Source of the DNA: Bin87 sp026710825
Lineage (GTDB): Bacteria > Chloroflexota > Dehalococcoidia > Lucifugimonadales > UBA3495
Assembly: GCA_965232815.1 (NCBI GenBank)
Contig: OZ247427.1
Span: 1,674,001 to 1,738,000, forward strand
Length of the DNA: 64,000 nucleotides
Direction of reading: 5' to 3'
In this document: in pieces, positions 40,323-47,997 of the stretch
Layout: the number at the start of each line of letters is the position of its first letter
Position numbering within the stretch: the first letter of the stretch is position 1
The notes under the pieces: generated by a model
What the model saw: the letters and a program-made list of their open reading frames with translations, nothing else
The model's database searches: none
Told to the model about the DNA's origin: nothing
Position numbers and translations under genes: made by a program

Positions 40323-41264
40323 TCAGCCGGCGATGGGGTCGAGGCCGGCTTCGGCACGGGCGTCGTTGATGTGGTCGAGGACGCGCATTCGCAGAGGCGG
40401 CAGTTCGTAGCCGAGGTCGGCCATCATGCGGCTGTTGTCGACGAGGTACACGTGGGGCACGGGCCGGTCGCCGGTGGTGATGCTGGCGTCCGGAATGTAC
40501 GAGCGAACCATGTCGGCCACGTCGGCGATGGTGGCGAGTTCGCCGCCGCTGATGTAGATGTTGTGGTTCAGGTTGTCGGCCAGGGCGGCGCGGACGAATA
40601 TCTCGGCGGCGTCCTCGGCGTGGATCATGGGGGACGCTTCCATGGGGTCGAAGTCCATGCTGACGGACTGGCCGATGGCGGGCAGGGACATCATGAGGCC
40701 GCCGATCATGCCGGTCATGCCGGTGACGCGTCCGTGTCCGAAGACGGTGCAGATTCGGATGCCGCGGATGTCGAGGCCGTGGAGGGTGCGGTAGCGGGCG
40801 GCGGCGAAGTCGTTGACGGCCTTGGTCATGCCGTACACGTTGATGGGGGCGGGCAGGTCGTCCTCGATCAGCGGCCGGTCGCCGAAGGTGTCCTGTACGC
40901 CGTAGACGGCGATGCTGCTGGCGTAGATGACGCGCTTGATGCTGCCCCAGCGGGCGGCCTCGAAGACGTTGTTGCAGCCGTCGATGTTGACCGCCATGCC
41001 GGTGGCGGGACGGTCCTCGGTGTCGGGCGGCAGCAGGGCGGCCATGTGGATGATGCGGTCAACGCTGTGGCGGTTGACGGCTTCAAGGAGGTGGTCCAGG
41101 CGGGTGACGTCGCCGCGGTAGATGGAGATGCGATCCATCAGGGGTTGCAGGTTGGCGCGCGGGGGAGCCAGGTCGAAGCAGACGACGTCTTCGCCGCGTT
41201 CGACGAGCTTTCGGATGATGCGGTTGCCGATGAACCCGGTGCCGCCGGTGACCATCACGGACAT
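40323..41264 (-). CDS. NAD-dependent epimerase/dehydratase family protein (extended SDR)
   Basis: A 313-residue extended short-chain dehydrogenase. The nucleotide loop is V-T-G-G-T-G-F-I-G-N-R-I (5-16), followed by C-F-D-L-A-P (NAD-type aspartate) and Y-R-G-D-V-T. The catalytic Y-x-x-x-K is Y-G-M-T-K (near 146) with the serine in Y-A-S-S-I-A-V-Y-G. It belongs with UDP-sugar epimerases, uronate dehydrogenases and hydroxysteroid-type SDRs; the substrate is not predictable. It has its own terminator and GAGGTTCC before the ATG. Confidence 0.92.
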   Translation of the reverse strand: MSVMVTGGTGFIGNRIIRKLVERGEDVVCFDLAPPRANLQPLMDRISIYRGDVTRLDHLLEAVNRHSVDRIIHMAALLPPDTEDRPATGMAVNIDGCNNVFEAARWGSIKRVIYASSIAVYGVQDTFGDRPLIEDDLPAPINVYGMTKAVNDFAAARYRTLHGLDIRGIRICTVFGHGRVTGMTGMIGGLMMSLPAIGQSVSMDFDPMEASPMIHAEDAAEIFVRAALADNLNHNIYISGGELATIADVADMVRSYIPDASITTGDRPVPHVYLVDNSRMMADLGYELPPLRMRVLDHINDARAEAGLDPIAG

Positions 41265-41385
41265 TGAGGAACCTCCAGAATCGCCGCCGGTGGTGAGTTT
41301 ACGGATGGGGGCGGCGAACGATGGGCAGCATCATAACCAGCGTGCCGAGGGGGCGCAAGGAACTCCAAAAACGGCGACGTATTTT

Positions 41386-41411
41386 ACATCGATGGACAGG
41401 ATCGGCAGGAT
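41386..41411. repeat. ACAGGAT-unit repeat abutting a truncated gene
   Basis: ACATCGATGGACAGGATCGG then CAGGAT. Its right edge touches the stop codon (41412-41414) of the Y-family polymerase fragment, so the repeat marks the truncation point. Confidence 0.75.
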
Positions 41412-42101
41412 TCATGCGGCGCGGGGCAATGCACTGTGATCGGCCTCCGGCGCCGCCGCCGACTGTTCCGTCAAAATTGCTGTCAGGCCTTGGGCGGACA
41501 GGTCGTCGAGTTGGCCGAGGCGGTGGATGCCACGGTCGTAGAGGCCGGCGAGGATGTGCACGTCGACGGGCAGGAGGTTGACGGGCAAGGGAGCCAGGAA
41601 ACGGTGGCGCGGTTCCGTGGCATCGGGCACGCGCAGGGCGTGGCCGGGTCGGGCGACGCTGGCGGCGCAGTGGGCAGCCAGGGGGTCGGAGGCGACGCCG
41701 ACGCGGGGCTCCCAGTCGGCGGGTACGCAGGCCATGAGACTGGCAACCAGGCGTGGTTCTGCTGCAGGTGTGGCATCGTCGGCGTCGATGCGCACGTAGG
41801 CCGTGCCCTGGCCGGCGTCGTCCACGGAGTCGCGGACGCCCCGCAGGCGGTTGATGACGGCGCGCCACTGTTGGGCATACAACGCAGAGTCGGCGGGGAG
41901 CGTGACGGCCTCAGGGCAACGGGCGAACGCAGTGTCCATCGGCATTTCAGGGTGTATGCGCCACCCGGGTGAGGCGTCCACCACGCGTTGAAACGGAGCG
42001 TCGGGGTCGTAGATGACCAGCGGGTCGTGGCGCAGGCTGGAATTGCGAGCGGTTTCGACGCGGCAGGGCAGGTTCCTGATGATTATGCAGGCCACCGTCA
42101 T
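41412..42101 (-). pseudogene. Truncated Y-family DNA polymerase (ImuB-like)
   Basis: A 229-residue fragment of a DNA polymerase Y-family protein. Visible are A-C-I-I-I-R-N-L-P-C-R-V-E (palm start), H-P-E-M-P-M-D-T-A-F-A-R-C-P-E-A-V, V-D-D-A-G-Q-G-T-A-Y-V-R-I-D (palm strand), W-E-P-R-V-G-V-A-S-D-P-L-A-A and the thumb-like I-H-R-L-G-Q-L-D-D-L-S. The catalytic D-x-D of true polymerases is not at the start, as in ImuB. The thumb ends abruptly and the little-finger domain and C-terminus are missing; the stop codon touches an ACAGGAT-type repeat. ImuB normally exceeds 400 residues. No imuA or dnaE2 is nearby. Confidence 0.7.
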
Positions 42102-42230
42102 GATGGCCGTATTGTATCAGAATATAAATTCGGTACGCCAGTGCTTTTATGGTTGACGCAGGGTGATTCGATTATCACGGGCCAAGGGGACGATCCTAAC
42201 CGGGACGTATCCTTGCTGACCGCCCGCTCG

Positions 42231-42445
42231 TGGTTCGACAGGCTCACCATGAGCGGACTACACTACCCTGGGACGACAATCGAAAGGCTCTGATGGCTGG
42301 CGCGCAGCCGGTTGGCCATTGCGAGGAGTCGGACGGGGTTGCGATGGACGAGCGGCGATTCCCGCCAGCGACGAGATTGCCACGCTGCGCTGGCAATGAC
42401 AAACTGTTGGCGGGAGTTGGTTCGACAGGCTCACCATGAGCGGGA
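42231..42445. repeat. Composite repeat cluster
   Basis: The 360-bp gap 42102-42461 holds two direct copies of GGTTCGACAGGCTCACCATG (42231 and 42419). They flank a TTGCGAG-type hairpin (CATTGCGAG at 42317-42325, TGGCAATGAC at 42391-42400). It has the same modules as 19461-19667. No gene is seen; the open frame across it is repeat translated by chance. Confidence 0.72.
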
Positions 42446-42461
42446 TTGCCGGGGGTCGTTC

Positions 42462-43463
42462 GTGAACGGTGCGAGTGAGATTGCCAAGAGGGTTGAGGAG
42501 ATACTTGCGTCGCCGATGGGGTGCGCGTTTTTCGCCGACGCTCGTGAGCGGGGGTATGTGGCGGAGGACCTGGCGAATCCGGCGGTGAGTTTTCCGCTGG
42601 CGGCGTACGCGGTGGATATGGTGGAAAAATGGCAGTCTGACCACGAGGAGGTCGTGGCGGAGATGCTGGGGTTGGCGCCGGTGATTCGCCCGCTGGTGGA
42701 GGCCACGTTGGCGCACGACGGGACGGCGTGGTGGTACCAAGGGCCGGACATGGATCGACAGGTGTGGGTCGCGCACGAAGGGGAAACTCCTGATCCGGCG
42801 CAATGGCGTCAACCGAACAGCCCACCATCCCGGTGGGAACGCTACGCGCAGAAACCTGAGAGCCTGCAATACACGTCCACCTCGTATGATGGATTCGTGT
42901 CGCTGCTGATCGCCTACGAAAATCATGCCGGAGACCATTGGGCACAGAGTTGGCCGCTGCAGCGCTGGTTGATGCGGATGCCGGCCAGTGCAAAGATTTA
43001 CGAGCTGAACGGACCGGAGGACTGGCATCGCCTGTGCGTGGCGTATCCGGCGCGTGGTTCGGACGACGACCGGCTGGTTCCCGACTGGGGCGCGGCGTCG
43101 GTAGACTGGGACGGCGTGCACCTGAGCTTCGGTGGGCTATTGAGTTGCGATCAGCGCCGCGTCGAATCGGCAGAGGGCTGGTCGATGCACGAGTCCTGGC
43201 ACGTGGAGCAGACCTTCTGGCTGCGCGCGTTGGACGCTCAGTGCGAGCGGATGCCCGACTACCACGGAGGTCAGGAGTGGCCGGCTCCCAGCGGCGAGCC
43301 GCAGACGACGTTTCCGCCTTACGAGCCGCCGACGGAGGACAGGCCAGGCGTGTTCGTGCTGAGGAAATATGAACCGGGTGAGCAGCCGCCGGATATTGAG
43401 GCGCTGCTGGAAGCCGAACGCCGGCGTATCGCCGGCCTGCCGGATGAGGACGGTGCAGCTTGA
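42462..43463 (+). CDS. Hypothetical protein
   Basis: A 333-residue protein that I do not recognise. The GTG at 42462 is preferred because everything upstream in frame is dispersed repeat. The N-terminal helix region (A-S-E-I-A-K-R-V-E-E-I-L-A-S-P-M-G) is followed by acidic, tryptophan-rich stretches (T-A-W-W-Y-Q-G-P-D-M-D-R, H-E-S-W-H-V-E-Q-T-F-W-L) and a proline-rich C-terminus. No signal peptide or membrane span is visible. Base composition matches the neighbours and the codons look genuinely coding. Role unknown. Confidence 0.65.
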   Translation: MNGASEIAKRVEEILASPMGCAFFADARERGYVAEDLANPAVSFPLAAYAVDMVEKWQSDHEEVVAEMLGLAPVIRPLVEATLAHDGTAWWYQGPDMDRQVWVAHEGETPDPAQWRQPNSPPSRWERYAQKPESLQYTSTSYDGFVSLLIAYENHAGDHWAQSWPLQRWLMRMPASAKIYELNGPEDWHRLCVAYPARGSDDDRLVPDWGAASVDWDGVHLSFGGLLSCDQRRVESAEGWSMHESWHVEQTFWLRALDAQCERMPDYHGGQEWPAPSGEPQTTFPPYEPPTEDRPGVFVLRKYEPGEQPPDIEALLEAERRRIAGLPDEDGAA

Positions 43464-43636
43464 AATCCGGAACATGGAGAGGGAATGTTATCCCCCTGAT
43501 GTGTCGCGCACTGGTGCAGGGGTGAATGTTCACAAAGGTTGCACAAATATGGAGTAATAATTTACGTTCTTTTCACATATCAGCGGTATGATGTTGATCA
43601 ATAACTATTCTTGCGGATACACACAAAGGGGCTGAT

Positions 43637-44059
43637 ATGTCCTATCTCATTCGCGCCGGGGGTGCCTACATCGTTTTGGTCGGTGTGGCCATTGCCGTTC
43701 ATTTCATCATCACGCCGTTCTATCATGCCGGTGGCGCGCCGTTCACGCTGTGGCACTACATGAACTGGTTCATCGCGCCCGGGGTGCTGATCATGCTGGC
43801 GGCCAGCTATGTTGGCAAACGGCGGTTCGACGGCGAAGGGTCGGCGGAACTGCAGCGGTACCTGGAGGCCAACGGGCTCTTCTATGGCTCGGTTGCCGCG
43901 GCGATCATCTACTACTGGAACTGGGCGCTTACGCTTTCGCCCAACAACGTGGCGGACGGCCAGTTCTGGTCGGTGCTGGGCGCTGCCCTGCCCATCCTGA
44001 TGGTGGTGGCCGGCCTGCGGCTATGGGGCATGCGTTGGCGGGAGAGCGCGGTGGGGTGA
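43637..44059 (+). CDS. Four-span hypothetical membrane protein
   Basis: A 140-residue integral membrane protein with four predicted spans: near residues 9-28 (G-A-Y-I-V-L-V-G-V-A-I-A-V-H-F-I-I), 40-60 (W-F-I-A-P-G-V-L-I-M-L-A-A), 80-97 (G-L-F-Y-G-S-V-A-A-A-I-I-Y-Y) and 110-128. A conserved-looking H-Y-M-N-W-F lies before span 2. I do not recognise the family. It stands alone, preceded by an AT-rich 170-bp region containing GTTCACAAAGG and related 11-bp repeats. Confidence 0.7.
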   Translation: MSYLIRAGGAYIVLVGVAIAVHFIITPFYHAGGAPFTLWHYMNWFIAPGVLIMLAASYVGKRRFDGEGSAELQRYLEANGLFYGSVAAAIIYYWNWALTLSPNNVADGQFWSVLGAALPILMVVAGLRLWGMRWRESAVG

Positions 44060-44276
44060 AGGGTGGGGCGCGTGTACGTCGCGGTTGCGCGGACTGCGTC
44101 GAAAGGGGTGGGGACGATTGGGGCGGCCATGGACAGACGCCCTTCGTCCTAACCTCCCTCAACATGGCAGGAAGAATTGGAACGCCCTGAAACCCGTGGT
44201 GCGTCGCGCTACGGTTGCAGCAGAATCTCCACCGCGCACCACACTCTCGCTGAGGAAATTTGCTCCGCTTATTCGC

Positions 44277-44846
44277 TTATTCGCGTTGCCTGTGGGCCCC
44301 GATTGCGGCGATAACATCCGCCGCGGTTTCGTCCCTGTCTCGCAGGTTGTACGCCCATTCACGTCCCGGGTGGAGCGTGTCCCATCGGGATCGTCGCTGG
44401 TTCCTGCGTCCTGCGCCTGGGTCATGATTGCCAAATCCGTCGACGACCACGTTCCACATTGGTTGATACTGCGCCAGCAGCACCTGCTCCGTAAGTCCGA
44501 CCCACACGGGGTCGAGCACCAGCCAACGACAACGAAATTCGGTCAGATCCAGGTTGGATGCCGCATCAATTGACTCGGCATGCTCCTGCAGGCGCCGGTG
44601 GAGAACCGGGGTTGATGCCTGCGTCCGCCCCTGTCTCCGCCCCGGGGGGTCAGCTTTCCCTACATAGATGGGTACATCCGCGCCGATGGCAGCATATGCA
44701 GTAAAGGCTCCGGTGTAGTGCAGGGTGTAGACCCCTGCGCCATCAAAGGCTGCGCTCGGTGGCAGCGCGTCGGCGGGAAATTCCATCAAGGCCCGGGCTG
44801 CATTGCGGCCCAATTCGTCGACGCTGAGCGGGTCGTAGTTGCGCAC
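44277..44846 (-). CDS. Eco29kI-family restriction endonuclease (GIY-YIG)
   Basis: A 189-residue type II restriction enzyme of the Eco29kI family, whose studied members cut CCGCGG. The GIY-YIG-like core is G-V-Y-T-L-H-Y-T-G-A-F (38-48) with P-I-Y-V-G-K-A-D-P-P-G-R-R (near 59-71), followed by L-H-R-R-L-Q-E-H-A-E-S-I. The family-specific stretch near 130-160 is P-M-W-N-V-V-V-D-G-F-G-N-H-D-P-G and S-R-W-D-T-L-H-P-G-R. All blocks are intact, so it is probably active. The methyltransferase gene ends 3 bp upstream, forming a two-gene restriction-modification operon. Confidence 0.93.
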   Translation of the reverse strand: MRNYDPLSVDELGRNAARALMEFPADALPPSAAFDGAGVYTLHYTGAFTAYAAIGADVPIYVGKADPPGRRQGRTQASTPVLHRRLQEHAESIDAASNLDLTEFRCRWLVLDPVWVGLTEQVLLAQYQPMWNVVVDGFGNHDPGAGRRNQRRSRWDTLHPGREWAYNLRDRDETAADVIAAIGAHRQRE

Positions 44847-44849
44847 CCA

Positions 44850-45524
44850 TTAGCGCTCGCACCTGGCGCTGTTGCGGCAGACTATCCAGAAGCAGTGTCG
44901 TTTCCTCGCGTGGTGAGCGGTGGCCCATTTGTTGGACATCATCGGGCCGGTTCGGACCTTGATGATCAGGTCGCAGACGGTGAATCCCGCCTCGTCCGCC
45001 ATGCGCATGAAATCGCAGTGGCTCCACTTTGAGCGGTGGCTGTTGACCATATCGGTGATCTTTGCGAGCAGCAGGCCTTCGGGTTTCAGAACCCGTTTCG
45101 CCTGTTCCAGGAACGGAGGATAGAGATAGCTCAGGCTCCAATCATGCTCTTTGCCGCACGCGACTGTCGCGCCGAAATCCTCATCAAATTTTTTGGTGCT
45201 CTTGTCCCGGCCCTGCGGTCCAACGTGCGGAGGGTCGTAGATGACCGTTCCAAATGCAGCGTCAGGCACTCCTTCCATCACCCGATTGTCGCCAACGATC
45301 ATCGGCTCGAACTTGGGATCGATGTCCATCGACACCACTTCTCGCGAGGATTCTTTCCAGAAACGGCCCCGGTTGTACGTGGCGTCCAGGATGGGCTCGG
45401 GACTAATCGACGAGTAGAATCGCAACATGGTTTCGATCAACTCGCCGTCGCTGCCTTCCCAAACGCTGCTGATAGGCTGGTAGCCCTGGTCGACCTGCGG
45501 ATAATCAAAGAGCAAAACGGGCAC
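44850..45524 (-). CDS. DNA amino-methyltransferase (N4C/N6A type) of the restriction-modification pair
   Basis: A 224-residue SAM-dependent DNA methyltransferase. The catalytic motif IV is V-I-Y-D-P-P-H-V-G-P (DPPH, near 96-105), and the SAM motif is I-L-D-A-T-Y-N-R-G-R-F-W (near 46-57). DPPY/DPPH enzymes modify exocyclic amino groups (N4-cytosine or N6-adenine). Eco29kI itself is paired with a C5-cytosine enzyme, whose P-C-Q motif is absent here. With a GC-only target such as CCGCGG, N4-cytosine methylation would be expected. The target recognition region is short. Confidence 0.88.
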   Translation of the reverse strand: MPVLLFDYPQVDQGYQPISSVWEGSDGELIETMLRFYSSISPEPILDATYNRGRFWKESSREVVSMDIDPKFEPMIVGDNRVMEGVPDAAFGTVIYDPPHVGPQGRDKSTKKFDEDFGATVACGKEHDWSLSYLYPPFLEQAKRVLKPEGLLLAKITDMVNSHRSKWSHCDFMRMADEAGFTVCDLIIKVRTGPMMSNKWATAHHARKRHCFWIVCRNSARCER

Positions 45525-45643
45525 CCCTGTTCGGAAGTGCCCGTACCCTAATCCCTGTTACGGCGTGCTGGCAAGGGATGACTGTCACAAGTGATTCTGG
45601 CCGCCATGTCGATGACAGGAAGCTCCCAAGGAAGGGTACCGGC

Positions 45644-46714
45644 TTACTCCTGCAAGAGGTTCACCACGGCGTCGCCGACCTGCTGGGTGGAGGCGTTGCC
45701 GCCGAGGTCGGCGGTGAGGGCGATGCGCTCGTTGAGGACGCGGGTGGCGGCGGCGTTGACGCGGTCGGCGGCGTCGGTCTCGCCCAGGTGCTCCAGCATC
45801 ATGGCGACGGCAAAGATGGTGGCCAGCGGGTTGGCCTTGCTCTGGCCGGTGATGTCGAAGGCGGCGCCGTGGACGGGCTCGAACATGGACGGGGAGGTCT
45901 TGTCGGGGTTGATGTTGGCGCTGGGGGCCAGGCCCATGCTGCCCGTTACGACGGCGGCGATGTCGGAAAGAATGTCGGCGAACAGGTTGGACGCCACGAT
46001 GACGTCGAAGTCCTCGGGCCAGCGGACGAGGTCCATGGCGGCGCGGTCCACCAGCAGGGACTCGGTCTGCACCTGGGGGTAGTCGGCGGCGACGTCGTCG
46101 AACACCTCGTCCCAGAAGACCATGCTGAATGCCTGGGCGTTGGACTTGGTGACTGACGTGACCTTGTTCCTGCCGCCGCGCCGCAGGCTGTACTCGAAGG
46201 CGGCGCGGATGATGCGCTCGGTGCCGCGCCGGGTGAAGACGCCGCTCTGGATCACGGTCTCGTGGGGCGTGCCGGCGTAGAGGCGGCCACCGACGGGGGC
46301 GTACTCGCCCTCGGTGTTCTCGCGGAAGATGACCATGTCAACGTCGCCGGCCTGCTTGCCGGCGATGGGCGACTCGACGCCGGGGAACAGCACGGCGGGG
46401 CGCACGCAGATGGCCTGGTCGAAGGCGCGGCGCATGGGCAGCAGGAGGCCCTGGAGGGTGATGTGATCGGGGATGTTGGGGTCGCCGACCGCGCCGAAGA
46501 GGATGGCGTCGTGGGCGGATAGCTGGTCCAGGCCGTCCTCGGGCATCATGCGGCCGGTTTCGCGGTAGTAGTCGCTGCCCCAGGGGTACTCGGTGGCGCG
46601 GAAGGAGAGGCCGTCGGTCTGGGCGGCCACGGTTTCGAGGACCTTGCGACCCTCCGCGATGACCTCGGGTCCGATGCCGTCGCCGGCGATGACTGCCAAG
46701 TTGTATTCGGCCAT
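45644..46714 (-). CDS. Tartrate/3-isopropylmalate-type dehydrogenase
   Basis: A 356-residue beta-decarboxylating NAD-dependent dehydrogenase of the isocitrate/isopropylmalate family. It contains I-A-G-D-G-I-G-P-E-V (9-18), L-Q-G-L-L-L-P-M-R-R-A-F-D-Q (near 87-100), R-E-N-T-E-G-E-Y (near 130), V-T-K-S-N-A-Q-A, N-L-F-A-D-I-L-S-D-I-A-A (metal aspartates, near 240) and F-E-P-V-H-G-A-A-F-D. The G-D-P-N-I-P-D-H segment resembles the tartrate/D-malate dehydrogenase (TtuC/DmlA) branch more than LeuB, and no leu genes are near. Substrate is probably a hydroxy-diacid. Confidence 0.92.
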   Translation of the reverse strand: MAEYNLAVIAGDGIGPEVIAEGRKVLETVAAQTDGLSFRATEYPWGSDYYRETGRMMPEDGLDQLSAHDAILFGAVGDPNIPDHITLQGLLLPMRRAFDQAICVRPAVLFPGVESPIAGKQAGDVDMVIFRENTEGEYAPVGGRLYAGTPHETVIQSGVFTRRGTERIIRAAFEYSLRRGGRNKVTSVTKSNAQAFSMVFWDEVFDDVAADYPQVQTESLLVDRAAMDLVRWPEDFDVIVASNLFADILSDIAAVVTGSMGLAPSANINPDKTSPSMFEPVHGAAFDITGQSKANPLATIFAVAMMLEHLGETDAADRVNAAATRVLNERIALTADLGGNASTQQVGDAVVNLLQE

Positions 46715-46829
46715 GTTTGCGCTCTCCTAAGTGTTCCAGTTGGTAAGTGTGGCAGGCAATCTACACCGGGGAGCGCGAGGCTGTCCATTGGGTCGGGTAC
46801 GATTCGGGGACGACAATTGGTAATGAAAC

Positions 46830-46852
46830 GGGGCGGGTTTCAAACCCGCCCC
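46830..46852. repeat. Palindrome, CGGGTTT variant
   Basis: GGGGCGGGTTT / AAACCCGCCCC. A third arm variant, fully self-complementary, between the dehydrogenase start and the sulfurtransferase stop. Confidence 0.82.
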
Positions 46853-46880
46853 TACGCGTGTGGGCAATTGGTGTTAGGTG

Positions 46881-47729
46881 TTACACGTCGCGCTCGATGG
46901 GGGCGCCTACTATGCTGCCCCACTCGGTCCAGGAGCCGTCGTAGTTGCGGACGTTGTCGTAGCCGAGGAGTTGGCTGAGGACGAACCAGGTGTGTGAGGA
47001 ACGCTCGCCGATGCGGCAGTAGGCGATGGTCTCGCGGGAGCCGTCGACGCCCTTGCCGCCGTAGAGTTCGCTGAGCGCGTCGGCGGACTTGAAGGTGCCG
47101 TCCTCGTTGACCGCCTGGCCCCAGGGGACGTTGGCCGCGCCGGGGATGTGGCCGTTGCGCTGGGAGCCTTCCTGCGGCAGGTTCGGCGGCGCGTTGAGCG
47201 CGCCGGAGAACTCGTCGGGCGAGCGTACATCGACCAGGGCGTGGCTGCTGCTGTTCACGGCCTGGAGCACGTAATCGCGCAGGGCGCGCAGGTCGGTATT
47301 CTCGGTGGTGATGCTGTAGGTGGAGGCGGCGTAACTGGGCACGTCGGTGGTGGTCGGGCGGTTCTCGGCGAGCCAGAGGGCGCGTCCGCCGTTCATCAGC
47401 TTGACGTCCTGGTGGCCGTAGTAGCGAAGCTGCCAGAATGCCCAGGCGGCGAACCAGTTGTTGTTGTCGCCGTAGAGGATGATGGTGGTGTTGGGGGAGA
47501 TGCCGCTGCCGGTGAGCAGGGCTTCCATTTCGCTGCGGGACACGATGTCGCGGGCGACGTTCTGCTGGAGTTGGCTCTGCCAGTTCCAGGTAACTGCGCC
47601 GGCGATGTGGCCCTGTTCGTAGGCGGAGGTATCGACGTCAACCTCGACCAGGCGGACGTTGGCGTCCGAGCCGTGGTCGGCGACCCATTGGGTGGAAACA
47701 AGGGATTCGGGATGCGCGTAATCGGCCAT
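46881..47729 (-). CDS. Thiosulfate/3-mercaptopyruvate sulfurtransferase (rhodanese)
   Basis: A 282-residue tandem rhodanese. The N-terminal inactive domain includes V-E-V-D-V-D-T-S-A-Y-E-Q-G-H-I-A-G-A and I-I-L-Y-G-D-N-N-N-W-F. The C-terminal domain has D-V-R-S-P-D-E-F-S-G and the catalytic cysteine in I-A-Y-C-R-I-G-E-R-S-S-H-T-W (near 243). The C-R-I-G-E-R loop is typical of thiosulfate sulfurtransferases of the CysA/SseA group. It should move sulfane sulfur from thiosulfate to a thiol acceptor. It is monocistronic and divergent from amt. Confidence 0.95.
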   Translation of the reverse strand: MADYAHPESLVSTQWVADHGSDANVRLVEVDVDTSAYEQGHIAGAVTWNWQSQLQQNVARDIVSRSEMEALLTGSGISPNTTIILYGDNNNWFAAWAFWQLRYYGHQDVKLMNGGRALWLAENRPTTTDVPSYAASTYSITTENTDLRALRDYVLQAVNSSSHALVDVRSPDEFSGALNAPPNLPQEGSQRNGHIPGAANVPWGQAVNEDGTFKSADALSELYGGKGVDGSRETIAYCRIGERSSHTWFVLSQLLGYDNVRNYDGSWTEWGSIVGAPIERDV

Positions 47730-47831
47730 GGTGCACCTCAGTGGTGGGGTTTATTCATAAAGGATGGGTACGGCGCATTATACACGACGGGGCGGGCGGG
47801 CCCGAGAGGTCAGGGCGGATGCCTTGTGAAC

Positions 47832-47891
47832 GAAACAAAAAATTAATCAATAAGCAACAGTTTGTTAATTGGGCCGCAATCACCGGTTAAC
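47832..47891 (+). promoter_or_regulatory. GlnR-like operator array upstream of the first amt
   Basis: Six half-sites exactly 11 bp apart: GAAAC (47832), TTAAT (47843), GCAAC (47854), TTAAT (47865), GCAAT (47876) and TTAAC (47887). They alternate between a GnAAC-like and a TTAAC-like type, as in GlnR a-site/b-site pairs of actinobacteria. The array ends about 107 bp before the amt start. Confidence 0.65.
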
Positions 47892-47997
47892 ACGGCGCCC
47901 CTAAGATGCCCTTGGTCACAATAAACGGGACGCCGCCCACAGCGCGTCGACCACACGCTGCGCGACGACGGCTCAACGCTGAAATGGAGGCAAAAGT

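Noticed and set aside
42231..42260. Possible tRNA T-loop (GGTTCGA)
   Set aside because: The GGTTCGA is part of a dispersed repeat GGTTCGACAGGCTCACC found at 19461, 42231 and 42419; no cloverleaf or acceptor stem is present.
44850..45524. C5-cytosine methyltransferase expected for an Eco29kI system
   Set aside because: No P-C-Q, E-N-V or Q-x-R-x-R motifs; the enzyme has DPPH instead.
45644..46714. leuB (3-isopropylmalate dehydrogenase)
   Set aside because: The G-D-P-N-I-P-D-H segment fits the tartrate/D-malate dehydrogenase branch better and no leucine genes are adjacent.
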